Positions 16,957 through 26,518 of a stretch of 64,000 nucleotides of DNA are shown here, one piece after another. The DNA lies in the NCBI RefSeq assembly GCF_052055485.1, contig NZ_CP197171.1:1426001-1490000 (forward strand). The letters run 5' to 3'. This DNA is from Amphibacillus sp052055485 (GTDB lineage: Bacteria; Bacillota; Bacilli; Bacillales; Amphibacillaceae). The notes beneath the pieces are model-generated. The model ran no database searches. It was not told the DNA's origin and saw nothing but the letters and a program-made list of their open reading frames with translations. The position numbers and the translations under genes are program-made. The first letter of the stretch is position 1; each line of letters opens with the position of its first letter.

Positions 16957-17513
16957 AAAAAGAAAGTGTAATATTTGCTTGTTTTTTAGGGGGAGAATGG
17001 TTTGGGGTAACAAGTATTTTTTATTTATTTAGCAGAAGTTCCCTTCCTTTATAGAGTGGGGAGTGAGTGTCTAGGTACTTATCGAATTGAAAAGTGATTT
17101 GATCATGGCCTATATTAACCTTGTTAAAAGCTTGTATTCTTTGATAGTGTAAGCAAAGCTTTTCAAGTAGTTTAAGGAAAGCTGGACTCAGTCATATTGA
17201 GGTATGGCTAGCATGCTAAATAAAGAAGTTGCTGAAATACGTTTTTTGTTATCTATTGGGAAATAACTCTAAGTTTTATCTCGTTAGGTTATTTGTAAGT
17301 TGATAAGTTGTGATCACTTTTTCCTTTGGATGTATTCAGCTGTTGCTATGAACTTGTTATTCTCAATCATTCAAGTGTGAAAAAGGAGATGTCTTATTTT
17401 CATAAGAGAGGGGTTATAGGCTAAAAATAGCTAAAACACTAATAGATTATGTAGGACTAGCTTTTATAAGTACTTTATTTAACATTTCAATATATTAATA
17501 AGGAGGATTTATA
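16957..17513 (+). other. Long untranslated region before the binding-protein gene
   Basis: About 560 bp without a credible gene. It holds degenerate half operators (AAAGCTTTTCA near 17155-17165 and TTAAAAGCTTG near 17124) and ends with AAGGAGG before the next ATG. I see no known riboswitch or terminator. Confidence 0.4.
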
Positions 17514-18758
17514 ATGAATTTCCGTAAAATTTGTTTGTTTTTATTATCTATTATATTTGTAGTTACCTTAGTTGCTTGTGGAGGAGACAATAGTGACGAG
17601 AGCGAAGGGGAAGAGGCTGATGAATCACCTGTAGAGAAGATAACTATATTTCAAAGTAAAGTTGAAATTTCAGAACAATTAGAAAATTTAGCTGTTGAAT
17701 ATGAAGAAGAGACGGGTATTGAAGTAGAAGTTTGGGGTACCACTGGAGATGACTATTTTCAGCAATTACAAGTTCGTTTGAATAGTAATCAAGGTCCAAC
17801 TATCTTTAATGTTTCAGACCTTAATAGAGCTCAAGCAATAGAGTCATATATGTATGATATGAGCAATGAGGATTACATTCAATACTTTTCACCAGATATG
17901 GAAATGGAGTTAGATGGAAAAATTATTGGTGCTCCTTTTGGTGTTGAAGGATTTGGATTAGTATACAACAAAGATTTAGTTGACCCTGAAGACATTACTG
18001 ATTTGGATTCCTTTGTGAATACTTTAGAGCAATTTGAAAGTGAAGGTATTAATGGACTTCAGCTTGCCAGAGAAGCAAACTTTCTAATTGGTCATATTAG
18101 TAATTATCCTTTTGCATTACAAGAAGATGATGTTGCTTTCATGGAAAGCCTAAATAATGGTGAAGTGACAATGGCAGAAGTTGAAGAATTTCAAGAATTT
18201 GAACAGTTTATGGCTGCAATAAAAGAATATAACCCTAACCCATTAGAAGTATCTTATGATGATCAAATTGGGAATTTTGCCACAGGTCAAACTGCTATGA
18301 TACATCAAGGGAATTGGGCATATGGGATGTTTGAAGATTATGATTTAGATTTTGAAATAGGCATGATGCCATTCCCGCTTAAAGGTAATGACAAATTAGC
18401 TGTTGGAGTAGGAACTTATTGGGCAATTAATGCAAACAAAGATGAGGCTGAAATTGAAGCTGGAAATGACTTTTTAGAGTGGTTATTTACTAGTGAAACA
18501 GGAAAAAGATATAACGTAGAAGAATTTGGCTTTATACCAGCTCAAACAAATGTAGATGTAGATGGGCATTTAGATCCTTTATCTCAAGAAATCTTTGAAG
18601 CATCTAGCAGCGGTGACACGATTCCATGGTCATTTAGAATGTATCCAACTAATCTTGTGCCAAATGACTTCTTCCCAGTGGCAGAGGAATATTTCTTAAT
18701 TGATGATGTTAACTTGATTGAGGGACTTGATGAAGCGTGGCAAAGTCGAGTTGAATAA
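17514..18758 (+). CDS. Sugar ABC transporter solute-binding lipoprotein (family 1)
   Basis: A 414-residue lipoprotein with signal sequence and lipobox LVAC (Cys22), an acidic linker (GGDNSDESEGEEADESP) and a family 1 binding domain (ITIFQSKVEISEQLENLA; GVGTYWAINANKDEAE). It is about 130 residues shorter than the LplA-like protein upstream and fits mono- to oligosaccharide binders such as MsmE. AAGGAGG lies before the ATG. It starts an operon with two permeases, GH65 phosphorylase and beta-phosphoglucomutase, so an alpha-linked disaccharide is the likely ligand. Confidence 0.92.
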   Translation: MNFRKICLFLLSIIFVVTLVACGGDNSDESEGEEADESPVEKITIFQSKVEISEQLENLAVEYEEETGIEVEVWGTTGDDYFQQLQVRLNSNQGPTIFNVSDLNRAQAIESYMYDMSNEDYIQYFSPDMEMELDGKIIGAPFGVEGFGLVYNKDLVDPEDITDLDSFVNTLEQFESEGINGLQLAREANFLIGHISNYPFALQEDDVAFMESLNNGEVTMAEVEEFQEFEQFMAAIKEYNPNPLEVSYDDQIGNFATGQTAMIHQGNWAYGMFEDYDLDFEIGMMPFPLKGNDKLAVGVGTYWAINANKDEAEIEAGNDFLEWLFTSETGKRYNVEEFGFIPAQTNVDVDGHLDPLSQEIFEASSSGDTIPWSFRMYPTNLVPNDFFPVAEEYFLIDDVNLIEGLDEAWQSRVE

Positions 18759-18783
18759 AAGCTGAACTGGATATTGAAGATAA

Positions 18784-18829
18784 AAGATATGGACTTGCTA
18801 CACTTATATTAGTAGCATGTCCATATCTT
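18784..18829 (+). terminator. Intercistronic hairpin between binding protein and permease genes
   Basis: An 18-bp stem with one mismatch: AAGATATGGACTTGCTAC against GTAGCATGTCCATATCTT. No long T-run follows, so it is probably a leaky terminator or mRNA 3' stabiliser that keeps the binding protein in excess over the permeases. Confidence 0.7.
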
Positions 18830-18890
18830 ATAAATATTACTTAAAGTATAGTACGAACTCTTAGACTATAAAAGCAAAGTAGGGATAAAG

Positions 18891-19766
18891 GTGCAAAAAA
18901 TCAAAAAAAATCTATGGTTTTCGGTATTTACCGTACCACTGTTAATCACTTTTGTAACAGTAGTCATTATACCTTTTTTCGTGGGTTTTATCTATTCATT
19001 TTTCCAATGGGATGGCGTTGCTGCTAATCCAAAAGTATTTGTTGGCTTTGATAATTTTATCAGGTTATTTCATGATCAACGTTTTCTTGATTCTGCGTGG
19101 ATTACGATTAAATTTACATTTTTGGCTTTGTTTTCTGTTAATATTCTTGGGTTAGGTTTCGCTCTACTTGTAACATCAAAACTAAAAACTGCAAATATGA
19201 CTCGCTCGCTATTGTTCATGCCGAATTTAATTGGTGGTTTAATTTTGGGTTATATATGGCAGTTTATTTTTTCAGATGTTTTCTCATTATTAGCAGAAAT
19301 AACAGGTTCTGATCGTATTTTCTTCAATTGGTTATTAGATCGTGAATTTGCTCTTTATGCTATGGTAGTCGTATTTGCCTGGCAAATGGCGGGATATATG
19401 ATGATCATTTATATTGCTGGTATTCAAGGGATACCTGATGAAATTATTGAAGCAGCTAAAATTGATGGTGCTGGTTTTTGGCAAAGAATAAAAAATATAA
19501 TGATTCCATTATTAATGCCAGCCTTTACTATTTGTATATTTTTAACTTTATCTTTTTCTTTCAAAATATATGATGTGAATTTATCGTTAACGGGTGGAGG
19601 TCCTATTAACTCTACTGAATTATTCGCTATGAATATATATAATGAGATTTTTGGTTATGGTAACTACGGTTACGGTCAAGCAAAAGCCATTGTCTTTTTT
19701 GTACTTATTGCCATTGTAACGTTGACTCAGGTATATATGACCAAAAAGAAAGAGGTGGAGATGTAA
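18891..19766 (+). CDS. Sugar ABC transporter permease (MalF/MsmF type)
   Basis: A 291-residue protein with about six membrane spans and EAA loop EIIEAAKIDGAGFWQRIKNIMIP. The start is GTG at 18891, eight bases after AGGGAT; no ATG fits as well. The next permease overlaps it by one base (TAATG), which indicates coupling. It forms half of the channel for the sugar bound by the preceding lipoprotein. No ATPase is encoded here. Confidence 0.9.
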   Translation: MQKIKKNLWFSVFTVPLLITFVTVVIIPFFVGFIYSFFQWDGVAANPKVFVGFDNFIRLFHDQRFLDSAWITIKFTFLALFSVNILGLGFALLVTSKLKTANMTRSLLFMPNLIGGLILGYIWQFIFSDVFSLLAEITGSDRIFFNWLLDREFALYAMVVVFAWQMAGYMMIIYIAGIQGIPDEIIEAAKIDGAGFWQRIKNIMIPLLMPAFTICIFLTLSFSFKIYDVNLSLTGGGPINSTELFAMNIYNEIFGYGNYGYGQAKAIVFFVLIAIVTLTQVYMTKKKEVEM

Positions 19767-20593
19767 TGTACAAATGGATAAAGGAAGTTTTACTTGTATC
19801 AATGGGTCTGGTGTTTTTATCACCCATTTATATCATGTTAGTTAACTCATTTAAGAATAGACAAGAACTCTATGATAATGTACTAGCTTTTCCACAAGAA
19901 TTTAGTTTTCAATATTATATTGAAGCGATGAATAGAATGAATTTCTTTAATGCATTTAAAAATTCCTTGTTTATCACAATAATATCTGTTTTCTTTATTG
20001 TTATTTTAGCTTCTATGACAGCATGGATGCTTGCTCGAACAGATAACAAAATCAGTAAGATTATTTTCATGTCGTTTATCGCAACCATGCTTATTCCATT
20101 CCAAACGTTGATGATGCCTTTGATTCAATTTATGGATTTGATTAGGAATACTCTAAATATACCGATGTTAAACACTCATGGGGGATTAATCTTTATGCAC
20201 ATAGGATTTAATTCAGGTATGGCCGTATTTCTGTATCATGGTTTTGTAAAATCCATTCCTTTGTCTTTAGAAGAGGCAGCAACCATAGATGGGTGTTCTA
20301 AGTTCGGTATATTCTGGAGAATTGTTTTTCCAATGCTGAAGCCTATCACAATGACTGTTATCATTTTAAATGTAATAAGTATTTGGAATGATTATTTATT
20401 ACCTTCGCTCGCGCTTACAGATAGAGGTTTGCGGACAATTCCACTATCTACATTTTATTTCTTTGGCGAATTTACCATCCAGTGGAATCTTGCTATGGCA
20501 GGATTAACCTTGACCATTATACCAATAGTTATCTTTTATGCCTTTGCCCAAAAACAAATTATCAAAGGTGTAAGTGATGGTGCGGTTAAATAG
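19766..20593 (+). CDS. Sugar ABC transporter permease (MalG/MsmG type)
   Basis: A 275-residue protein, about six spans, EAA loop SLEEAATIDGCSKFGIFWRIVFP and the usual C-terminus KQIIKGVSDGAVK. Its ATG overlaps the stop of the first permease gene. It completes the transport channel of the GH65 operon. Confidence 0.92.
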   Translation: MYKWIKEVLLVSMGLVFLSPIYIMLVNSFKNRQELYDNVLAFPQEFSFQYYIEAMNRMNFFNAFKNSLFITIISVFFIVILASMTAWMLARTDNKISKIIFMSFIATMLIPFQTLMMPLIQFMDLIRNTLNIPMLNTHGGLIFMHIGFNSGMAVFLYHGFVKSIPLSLEEAATIDGCSKFGIFWRIVFPMLKPITMTVIILNVISIWNDYLLPSLALTDRGLRTIPLSTFYFFGEFTIQWNLAMAGLTLTIIPIVIFYAFAQKQIIKGVSDGAVK

Positions 20594-20636
20594 TGTTGTG
20601 AAGAGATTACAATAATCGATATGGAGGTAAAGTAAA

Positions 20637-21275
20637 ATGAAACTTTATGTTATAAGACATGCACAGTCTTTATTGAATATAGGAGAAGGAAAAACCCCTA
20701 ATTGTGGATTGTCAGAATTCGGCAACAAACAAGCTGAATATATTAGTACGTTTTTTAAAAATATCCCTGTAGATGCCATTTATAGTAGTCCTTTAAGACG
20801 GGTGATTCAAACTGCTTATCCATTAGCTACTCAAAAAAAGCTGAATATACAGTTAGCACCCGAAATGTGTGAATTTTTTCATGATCAGGCGTTTGATTAT
20901 AGAGACTACGATTGGGAAAAAACAGAAGATATAGAGCGAGAATTTGAATATGCGAGTTTTAATAGTGACTATCAGGATGGAAAATGGTGGCCAAATTGGC
21001 CTGAGAATAGAGAGAATGTAGAACAGAGGGTAGCGAGATTCTATCAACAAGAAATCACCAAATATTTTGGCACAAATACCTCGGTTGTTGTTTTTGGACA
21101 CGGCGCTTCAACGGGGGAACTTAAAGGGATTATTGATCGAAATACAATGGACCCTGCACCCAATGCTGTAATTTATGAATATTTATTGAATGACAAGGGA
21201 GAAAGATTATCATATAAAGATCATGTTGACTTTTTAGAAGGTCATACTTTCAATTTAGGTGCCTCAGCTTATTAA
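20637..21275 (+). CDS. Histidine phosphatase family protein (phosphoglycerate-mutase-like)
   Basis: A 212-residue protein. The N-terminus MKLYVIRHAQS carries the RHG-type motif (here RHA) with catalytic His8; SSPLRRVIQTA gives the second arginine and VVFGHGAS the second catalytic histidine. Members dephosphorylate sugar phosphates, nucleotides or other small molecules. GGAGG precedes the ATG. It lies between the permease genes and a DUF624 gene of a disaccharide operon, where such a phosphatase is not a standard component. It might remove an accumulating sugar phosphate; that is a guess. Confidence 0.85.
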   Translation: MKLYVIRHAQSLLNIGEGKTPNCGLSEFGNKQAEYISTFFKNIPVDAIYSSPLRRVIQTAYPLATQKKLNIQLAPEMCEFFHDQAFDYRDYDWEKTEDIEREFEYASFNSDYQDGKWWPNWPENRENVEQRVARFYQQEITKYFGTNTSVVVFGHGASTGELKGIIDRNTMDPAPNAVIYEYLLNDKGERLSYKDHVDFLEGHTFNLGASAY

Positions 21276-21395
21276 TGTGTAGTGTATAGAGTATAGTGAC
21301 GGGATAAAAGCGGCTACCGGGATTAAAAACATTCTGCGTGAGTGATTGAGATCAAGGAAAGCTCAAGAGTAAAGAACAAAATGAGTAATTAAGAA

Positions 21396-22094
21396 ATGTG
21401 GGTGAACAAATTGGTTTACGGCGGTTTTGTAGCAAAAATCTATCATTTAATAAATTGGATCTCAAAATTTTCGATTGTAAACCTTTTGTGGATGCTATTT
21501 AATATTCCGATATTTGCTCTGGCTGTATTAATTTTCATTAATCGTGATTTAATGGGTACAGCTATATTATTTGGTATTCCAATGGTTATTCTGTTTGCTT
21601 TATTATTTATCCCGAATACATATGCCTTGTTTGCATGTGTTCGAGACTGGGTGGTGAAAAAAGACCAATCAGCTAATAAAAGTTATCTTTCTCATATGAT
21701 TTCTTTTTATAAAAACAATTTACCATCTGGTTTTATCTTAACCTTTATTTGGCTTGTTTGGCTGGCTGATTTTTACTTTTTCCTAAACAAAAATGATTTA
21801 CTCATGATTATATTTTTTCTAATCGGAATTCTATTAATTGTCATGACAATTAATTATTTTTCTTTGGGTGCACACTACTACATGAAAAATAGGGAGTTAA
21901 TCAAAAATGCTATTTATCTTACGGTCGGGCGTCCACTGTTGTTTGTATTAATATTAATCATTAATACATCGCTTTATTATTTTTCATTAACAAGATTTAT
22001 TATCTTAATAGTTTTCTTTACGGGTTCAGTAAGTGCATATTTATCTTTCTTAGTATTTTATAATGTTACATTAAAAATTAAGAATGAAAAATAG
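21396..22094 (+). CDS. YesL-like DUF624 membrane protein
   Basis: A 232-residue protein with five to six membrane spans. WISKFSIVNLLWMLFNIPIFALAVLIF resembles the DUF624 N-terminus and the protein in the GH30 operon. The ribosome site is poor and the start among ATG 21396 and GTG 21402 is uncertain. It is placed, as usual for the family, in an operon with a sugar ABC importer. The function is unknown. Confidence 0.7.
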   Translation: MWVNKLVYGGFVAKIYHLINWISKFSIVNLLWMLFNIPIFALAVLIFINRDLMGTAILFGIPMVILFALLFIPNTYALFACVRDWVVKKDQSANKSYLSHMISFYKNNLPSGFILTFIWLVWLADFYFFLNKNDLLMIIFFLIGILLIVMTINYFSLGAHYYMKNRELIKNAIYLTVGRPLLFVLILIINTSLYYFSLTRFIILIVFFTGSVSAYLSFLVFYNVTLKIKNEK

Positions 22095-22211
22095 TGTATT
22101 AATTTCAATGGTGGTTTAGTTCTATAAATGATCAACAAATTGTTTTGAAGAATGGTGGAATTTATTTCCTTAATTATATAAAATTTCTGGTAGGGAGTAG
22201 GGGGAATACAG

Positions 22212-24500
22212 GTGGCTTGGAACATAACAAGAAAAGATATAAATAAAGATAAATTATTATTAAATGAAAGTTTATTTGCAATAGGTAATGGTTATATCGG
22301 AGTAAGAGGGAACTTTGAAGAAGGCTATGGTGACGCACACCCCTCAATTCGTGGAACTTATATTAATGCTTTTCATGATGAATCAAAAATATCATATGGA
22401 GAAAAATTGGCTGGTTTTCCAGAATCACAGCAAAAAATGTTAAATGTAATTGAAGCTCAAACGATCAAATTGTTAATTGATGGTGAAGAGCTTTCTCTAT
22501 TTGACGGTGAAGTCATAGACTATGAACAATCCCTCCATTTCAAAGAAGGATATTTCAAAAGGAAATTCCATTGGAGATCACCTGCTGGTAAGGAAATTTT
22601 AGTAACCATACGACGAATGACTTCCTTTGTACGTAAAGAATTATTTGCCATAGAGTATTTTATGGAGCCGCTTAGCCATATAGATGAGTTAACAATCTTA
22701 TCGACAATTGATGGAGATGTCTCTAATTTTGTAGATGATAATGATCCTCGTGTAGCTTCTGGCCATGCAAAATATTTAAGTGTTACAGATATAAAGCAAG
22801 AAGAAGAACTAAATATGATAATTAGTGAAACACAGCAGTCCAAGTTAAGTGTTGCGTGTGTTTCTTCAACAGAATTGGCATTAGCTAATTATGATAAGGA
22901 AGTTCATCTAAGTGGGACGAGTATAGAAGAAAAATATACAGTGCTCTTTAATAAACCCGTTTTATTTACAAAAAGAAATATATACACAGATACACTTCGT
23001 CATGGCGATCAACTTGATAAAAAGGGAAAATCGCTTCATAGACAAGCAAAAGAGAAATCATTTTCCGAATTACTAGAAGAACAACATAGTTATTTAAATG
23101 AATATTGGGATACTGCAGATATCTATATTAAGGGAGATCCTGAACTTCAGGAGGGTATTAGATTTAATTTGTTTCAATTGCTCCAGTCTGTTGGAAAGGA
23201 TTCTGTCAGTAATATAGCAGCTAAGGGTTTGTCTGGTGAAGGATATGAAGGCCACTATTTTTGGGATTCTGAAATCTATATTTTCCCAATATTTTTAATG
23301 ACAAATCATGAGATTGCTAGAAGTTTACTATTACAAAGATATTCTCTACTTGATTCTGCCCGTGAACGTGCTAAAGAAGTTGGTCACACGAAAGGTGCTC
23401 TGTTTCCATGGAGAACGATTACTGGTAAAGAAAGTTCTGCCTTTTTCCCAGCAGGTACCGCCCAATATCACATTAGTGCTGATATTGCGTATAGTTATAT
23501 CAAGTATTTTCTTGTCACAAATGACATGTCCTTTATGGAAGATTACGGAGCAGAGGTTCTCTTTGAAACGGCTCGTCTATGGCTTGATACAGGTCATTTT
23601 TATCAAGGAACATTTCGGATAGATGATGTAACAGGTCCAGATGAATACACTTGTATTGTTAATAATAACTACTATACAAATGCTATGGCAAAATACAATT
23701 TAGAGTGGGCAGCAAAAATATATAATTTATTGAAAGAAAATAATAAATTGAGTCAGTTGATAAAGAAGATAGATTTGAAAGAGGATGAAGTAGCTGATTG
23801 GGCACGTGCTTCTGAACAAATGTTTTTACCTTATGATGAAGAGTTAGGTATTAATGCTCAAGATGATACCTTTTTACAAAAGAAAGTGTGGGATCTGAAG
23901 AATACACCAAAAGAAAAGTTCCCTCTCTTGCTCCATTACCATCCGCTAACTTTATATCGTTATCAAGTGTGTAAACAAGCTGATACGGTATTAGCACACT
24001 TCTTGTTAGACGGTATAAGCGATATGGAAACAGTTAAGAATTCTTATGATTATTATGAGAAAGTAACAACTCATGATTCATCTTTATCACATTGTGCATT
24101 TAGTGTTATGGCTTCTAAGTTAGGTTATAGTGAGAAAGCCTATAAACATTTTAGCGATACAGCTCGTTTAGACTTAAATAATCTCCACGGTAACACGAAA
24201 GATGGTCTTCATATGGCAAGTATGGGAGGAACTTGGTTGGCTATTGTCTATGGTTTTGCTGGGTTGCGAATTAAAGAAAGCGGACTATCTTTTACTCCAA
24301 CATTACCACAGGAATGGGAAGCATTAAAGTTTAAAATTCAATACCAACAACGTTTGTTAATGATTGAATTACATTCTGATACAGTGACATATACATTAGA
24401 AAAAGGGGCAGATCTTGTTATTAAACATTATGATGAAGAGATCACATTGAAAACTGAGCAGAAAACTGCCTTAGAATATCACCAATCTCCAATGGTATAG
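22212..24500 (+). CDS. GH65 disaccharide phosphorylase
   Basis: A 762-residue cytoplasmic enzyme of GH65 (maltose, trehalose, kojibiose or nigerose phosphorylase group). N-terminal LLLNESLFAIGNGYIGVRGN starts the beta-sandwich domain. The (alpha/alpha)6 barrel contains GHYFWDSEIYIFP and the general acid Glu478 in VTGPDEYT, and the phosphate-binding region follows (LHMASMGGTWLA). It would cleave an alpha-disaccharide with inorganic phosphate to beta-glucose-1-P and a monosaccharide. The GTG start has AGGGGG in front. The beta-phosphoglucomutase gene downstream fits the product. Which disaccharide is used cannot be told from sequence alone. Confidence 0.92.
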   Translation: MAWNITRKDINKDKLLLNESLFAIGNGYIGVRGNFEEGYGDAHPSIRGTYINAFHDESKISYGEKLAGFPESQQKMLNVIEAQTIKLLIDGEELSLFDGEVIDYEQSLHFKEGYFKRKFHWRSPAGKEILVTIRRMTSFVRKELFAIEYFMEPLSHIDELTILSTIDGDVSNFVDDNDPRVASGHAKYLSVTDIKQEEELNMIISETQQSKLSVACVSSTELALANYDKEVHLSGTSIEEKYTVLFNKPVLFTKRNIYTDTLRHGDQLDKKGKSLHRQAKEKSFSELLEEQHSYLNEYWDTADIYIKGDPELQEGIRFNLFQLLQSVGKDSVSNIAAKGLSGEGYEGHYFWDSEIYIFPIFLMTNHEIARSLLLQRYSLLDSARERAKEVGHTKGALFPWRTITGKESSAFFPAGTAQYHISADIAYSYIKYFLVTNDMSFMEDYGAEVLFETARLWLDTGHFYQGTFRIDDVTGPDEYTCIVNNNYYTNAMAKYNLEWAAKIYNLLKENNKLSQLIKKIDLKEDEVADWARASEQMFLPYDEELGINAQDDTFLQKKVWDLKNTPKEKFPLLLHYHPLTLYRYQVCKQADTVLAHFLLDGISDMETVKNSYDYYEKVTTHDSSLSHCAFSVMASKLGYSEKAYKHFSDTARLDLNNLHGNTKDGLHMASMGGTWLAIVYGFAGLRIKESGLSFTPTLPQEWEALKFKIQYQQRLLMIELHSDTVTYTLEKGADLVIKHYDEEITLKTEQKTALEYHQSPMV

Positions 24501-24654
24501 ACTCAAGTTTGCCTACTTTAGCACAAATAACTATTATCAATCAGTGGGTACTAGAGAATGTAGATTGAGTTCGTGACGTCCTATCGCAACGTCTAGGACT
24601 GCGATTACCCATGTTGTCAGGTTAGCAACATTTAATATGGCCGGCAATGAAATT

Positions 24655-24785
24655 GGCTAGTGGAAGAAAAATGCGGAGATTCTTGCGGGAAAGCGAAGTG
24701 CGAAGATCCTGCCGAAAAAAGTGAACTTCTTTTTTGAAGAGGCTGAGCTCAAGCCCGTGGAAAGCGTAGTGTTTTCGGTAGCGGT
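24655..24785 (+). repeat. Decayed copy of a Bacillaceae interspersed repeat
   Basis: The stretch containing GCGGAGATTCTTGCGGGAAA, a run ending GAGGCTGAGCTC and GCCCGTGGAAAGCGTAGTG resembles, from memory, a repeat common between genes in Bacillaceae (consensus near GGAGACTCCTGCGGGA...GGCTCGCCCGTGGAAAGCG). The inverted run AGAAAAATGCGG / inner complementarity is partly lost. It has no coding sense. Confidence 0.5.
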
Positions 24786-24828
24786 CGTGTTAACCAGACA
24801 ATGTTTCTTCAGTTACTTGTCACATCGG

Positions 24829-24884
24829 AAATATTTGGGGCTGGGGCTGTAATTACTCGCCCTACCGAAGACATTTACACTAGC
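24829..24884 (-). repeat. Reverse-oriented copy of the CGAGTAACCGC intergenic repeat
   Basis: Read on the minus strand this gives CTTCGGTAGGGCGAGTAATT followed by ACAGCCCCAGCCCC. It matches the repeat core seen at 32404, 52130 and 57734 (CGGTGGGRCGAGTAACCGCA). The associated motif ATGTTGTCAGGTTAGCAA lies at 24611-24628. Confidence 0.55.
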
Positions 24885-24974
24885 ACTTTCTATATGTTGA
24901 AAAACTTCCATTGATTGAAAATTTATTTTATACATGAATGATTTTAAATTTTGAAATGAAAGAGGGGGTTCCCA

Positions 24975-25652
24975 ATGTTATCACAAATTAGATTATTTAT
25001 CTTCGATCTTGATGGCGTTATTACAGATACTGCAGAATATCATTATTTAGCATGGAAATCACTGGCACAGGATATAGGGATTTCAATCGACAGAGAATTT
25101 AATGAACAATTAAAAGGGGTAAGTAGAATGGCTTCGTTAGAAAGAATTCTTTCTTTATCAAATGCCACTTCTTTTTCCCAAAAAGAAAAAGAAACGTTAT
25201 GTGAGAGAAAGAATGATCACTACCGCCAGCTTATCCAACAAATAACACCAAAAGACATTTTACCTGGAATTGAATCCTTTCTAAAAGAAATTAAAAAAGA
25301 GGGGATTCCTATTGCCTTAGGTTCTGCGAGTAGAAATGCCTTTGAAATTATTGAAAGATTAGAATTGAATAATTACTTCGATTATATTGTAAATGCCAGT
25401 GAAGTAAAAAATGGAAAACCTCATCCAGAGACATTCACAAAAGCAGCCGATTATTTTGATATTCCTTATAAGTACTGTGTGGGTGTTGAGGATGCAGAAG
25501 CTGGTATCGAAGCATTAAAGGCAGCAAATATGCTTTCAATAGGACTAGGTTCAGAACATATCCTTCATAAAGCAGATAAAGTTGTGTCAAATACAGCTCA
25601 ATTAAATTTTAAAGAATTAAATTCATTCTTCCATTCTCACATCTTCAATTGA
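24975..25652 (+). CDS. pgmB: beta-phosphoglucomutase
   Basis: A 225-residue HAD-superfamily protein. FIFDLDGVITDTAEYHYLAWK carries the nucleophile and acid/base aspartates and the subclass signature; GSASRNA, KPHPETF and VGVEDAEAGIEAL complete the HAD motifs. It converts beta-glucose-1-phosphate to glucose-6-phosphate via the 1,6-bisphosphate. Following the GH65 phosphorylase it closes the phosphorolysis pathway. GAGGGGG precedes the ATG. About 470 bp of repeat-rich DNA separate it from the GH65 gene, so co-transcription is not certain. Confidence 0.93.
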   Translation: MLSQIRLFIFDLDGVITDTAEYHYLAWKSLAQDIGISIDREFNEQLKGVSRMASLERILSLSNATSFSQKEKETLCERKNDHYRQLIQQITPKDILPGIESFLKEIKKEGIPIALGSASRNAFEIIERLELNNYFDYIVNASEVKNGKPHPETFTKAADYFDIPYKYCVGVEDAEAGIEALKAANMLSIGLGSEHILHKADKVVSNTAQLNFKELNSFFHSHIFN

Positions 25653-26297
25653 TGGTTAAAAGAATGATGAATGATATTCAGATAAACGTTTTTAACATGA
25701 ATAGGTAAAAAGAGATTGTGTATCCTGTAGTGTTTCTTGTTTTCTATCTACTACTTGTAGCAACCTATTGCTGAGTGTGTTCTTGTTTTAGTATATGAAT
25801 AACGTTTTATATAGGTTGATGTGAGCATTTTAGATGCCCTGAAATGGATGGTCATAGAATGCTGATGTGGTCATAAGACTTCACCATTATCTATTCATCC
25901 GTAGTAAGATGGGGGGGCATTCATGATCACTCCCATGTGTTCTTTGGGTGGCAATACAGCGCAAACGTTTTTTATAGCATAGGAAATTATAAAATTTGTG
26001 CTTATGGATAACTATCCATTGGAAGGTAGGTCACGACCAGTTTCGAGTGCCCAGCAACTAGCGCAACTTCCCTCAGCTCTGTACGATAAGTTAACATCGC
26101 CGTGTTTCCTTTATCTCCTACGCTAGGAATGATCGATAAAAACCGCCACTTTGCATGGCAACATCGATCCACCCATGATACATGGGCACTCTGCGCTTTT
26201 GTTCTGTGTCCACTTTAATTTTATAATTTACGTTGTCTAAGGATTCAGAATATGCTGTGCTAATCTCATTAATTTATGTAGAGGAAGGGGATTGATA
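25653..26297. other. Intergenic region with a putative interspersed repeat
   Basis: About 645 bp without a credible gene. The block around 25990-26180 (CAGTTTCGAGTGCCCAGCAA, GTTTCCTTTATCTCCTACGC, CATGGCAACATCGATCC) looks, from memory, like a conserved non-coding element scattered through halotolerant Bacillaceae genomes. AAACGTTTTT motifs at about 25685 and 25973 resemble half cre sites. Confidence 0.35.
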
Positions 26298-26381
26298 ATG
26301 GAATTTTTAATGGCAGAATGGCTACTTAAAAGTGAGTCTATCTTTAAGCTGTCTAAATTTAACCTAAAATTGCAAGTGTAA
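26298..26381 (+). CDS. 27-residue ORF resembling the MgtC N-terminus
   Basis: ATG preceded by GAGGAAGGGG encodes MEFLMAEWLLKSESIFKLSK and seven more residues before TAA. It aligns with the start of the MgtC-like protein 137 bp downstream (MGFLIAELLSLKFVILKLS), also at nucleotide level (ATGGAATTTTTAATGGCAGA against ATGGGATTTTTAATTGCAGA). It is either a truncated duplicate or a short translated leader. Expression is unproven. Confidence 0.4.
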   Translation: MEFLMAEWLLKSESIFKLSKFNLKLQV

Positions 26382-26518
26382 AAGTTGAGTATCGCGGAAT
26401 TCGTAAGAAAACTTAGCATATCATTAAGCCCTACGAGTTATCTCTTTGATATCTACTTAAAAAATTTGTACAATGGTTGGTAAGCATCTATAAAATAAAC
26501 ATTTAAGGGAGGCGCATA

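Noticed and set aside
25990..26180. Protein-coding sense on the minus strand (GDKGNTAMLTYRTELREVA)
   Set aside because: No start or ribosome site; the sequence fits a conserved non-coding repeat better than a gene.
26382..26518. M-box magnesium riboswitch before the mgtC-like gene
   Set aside because: None of the conserved M-box sequence blocks is present in the leader.
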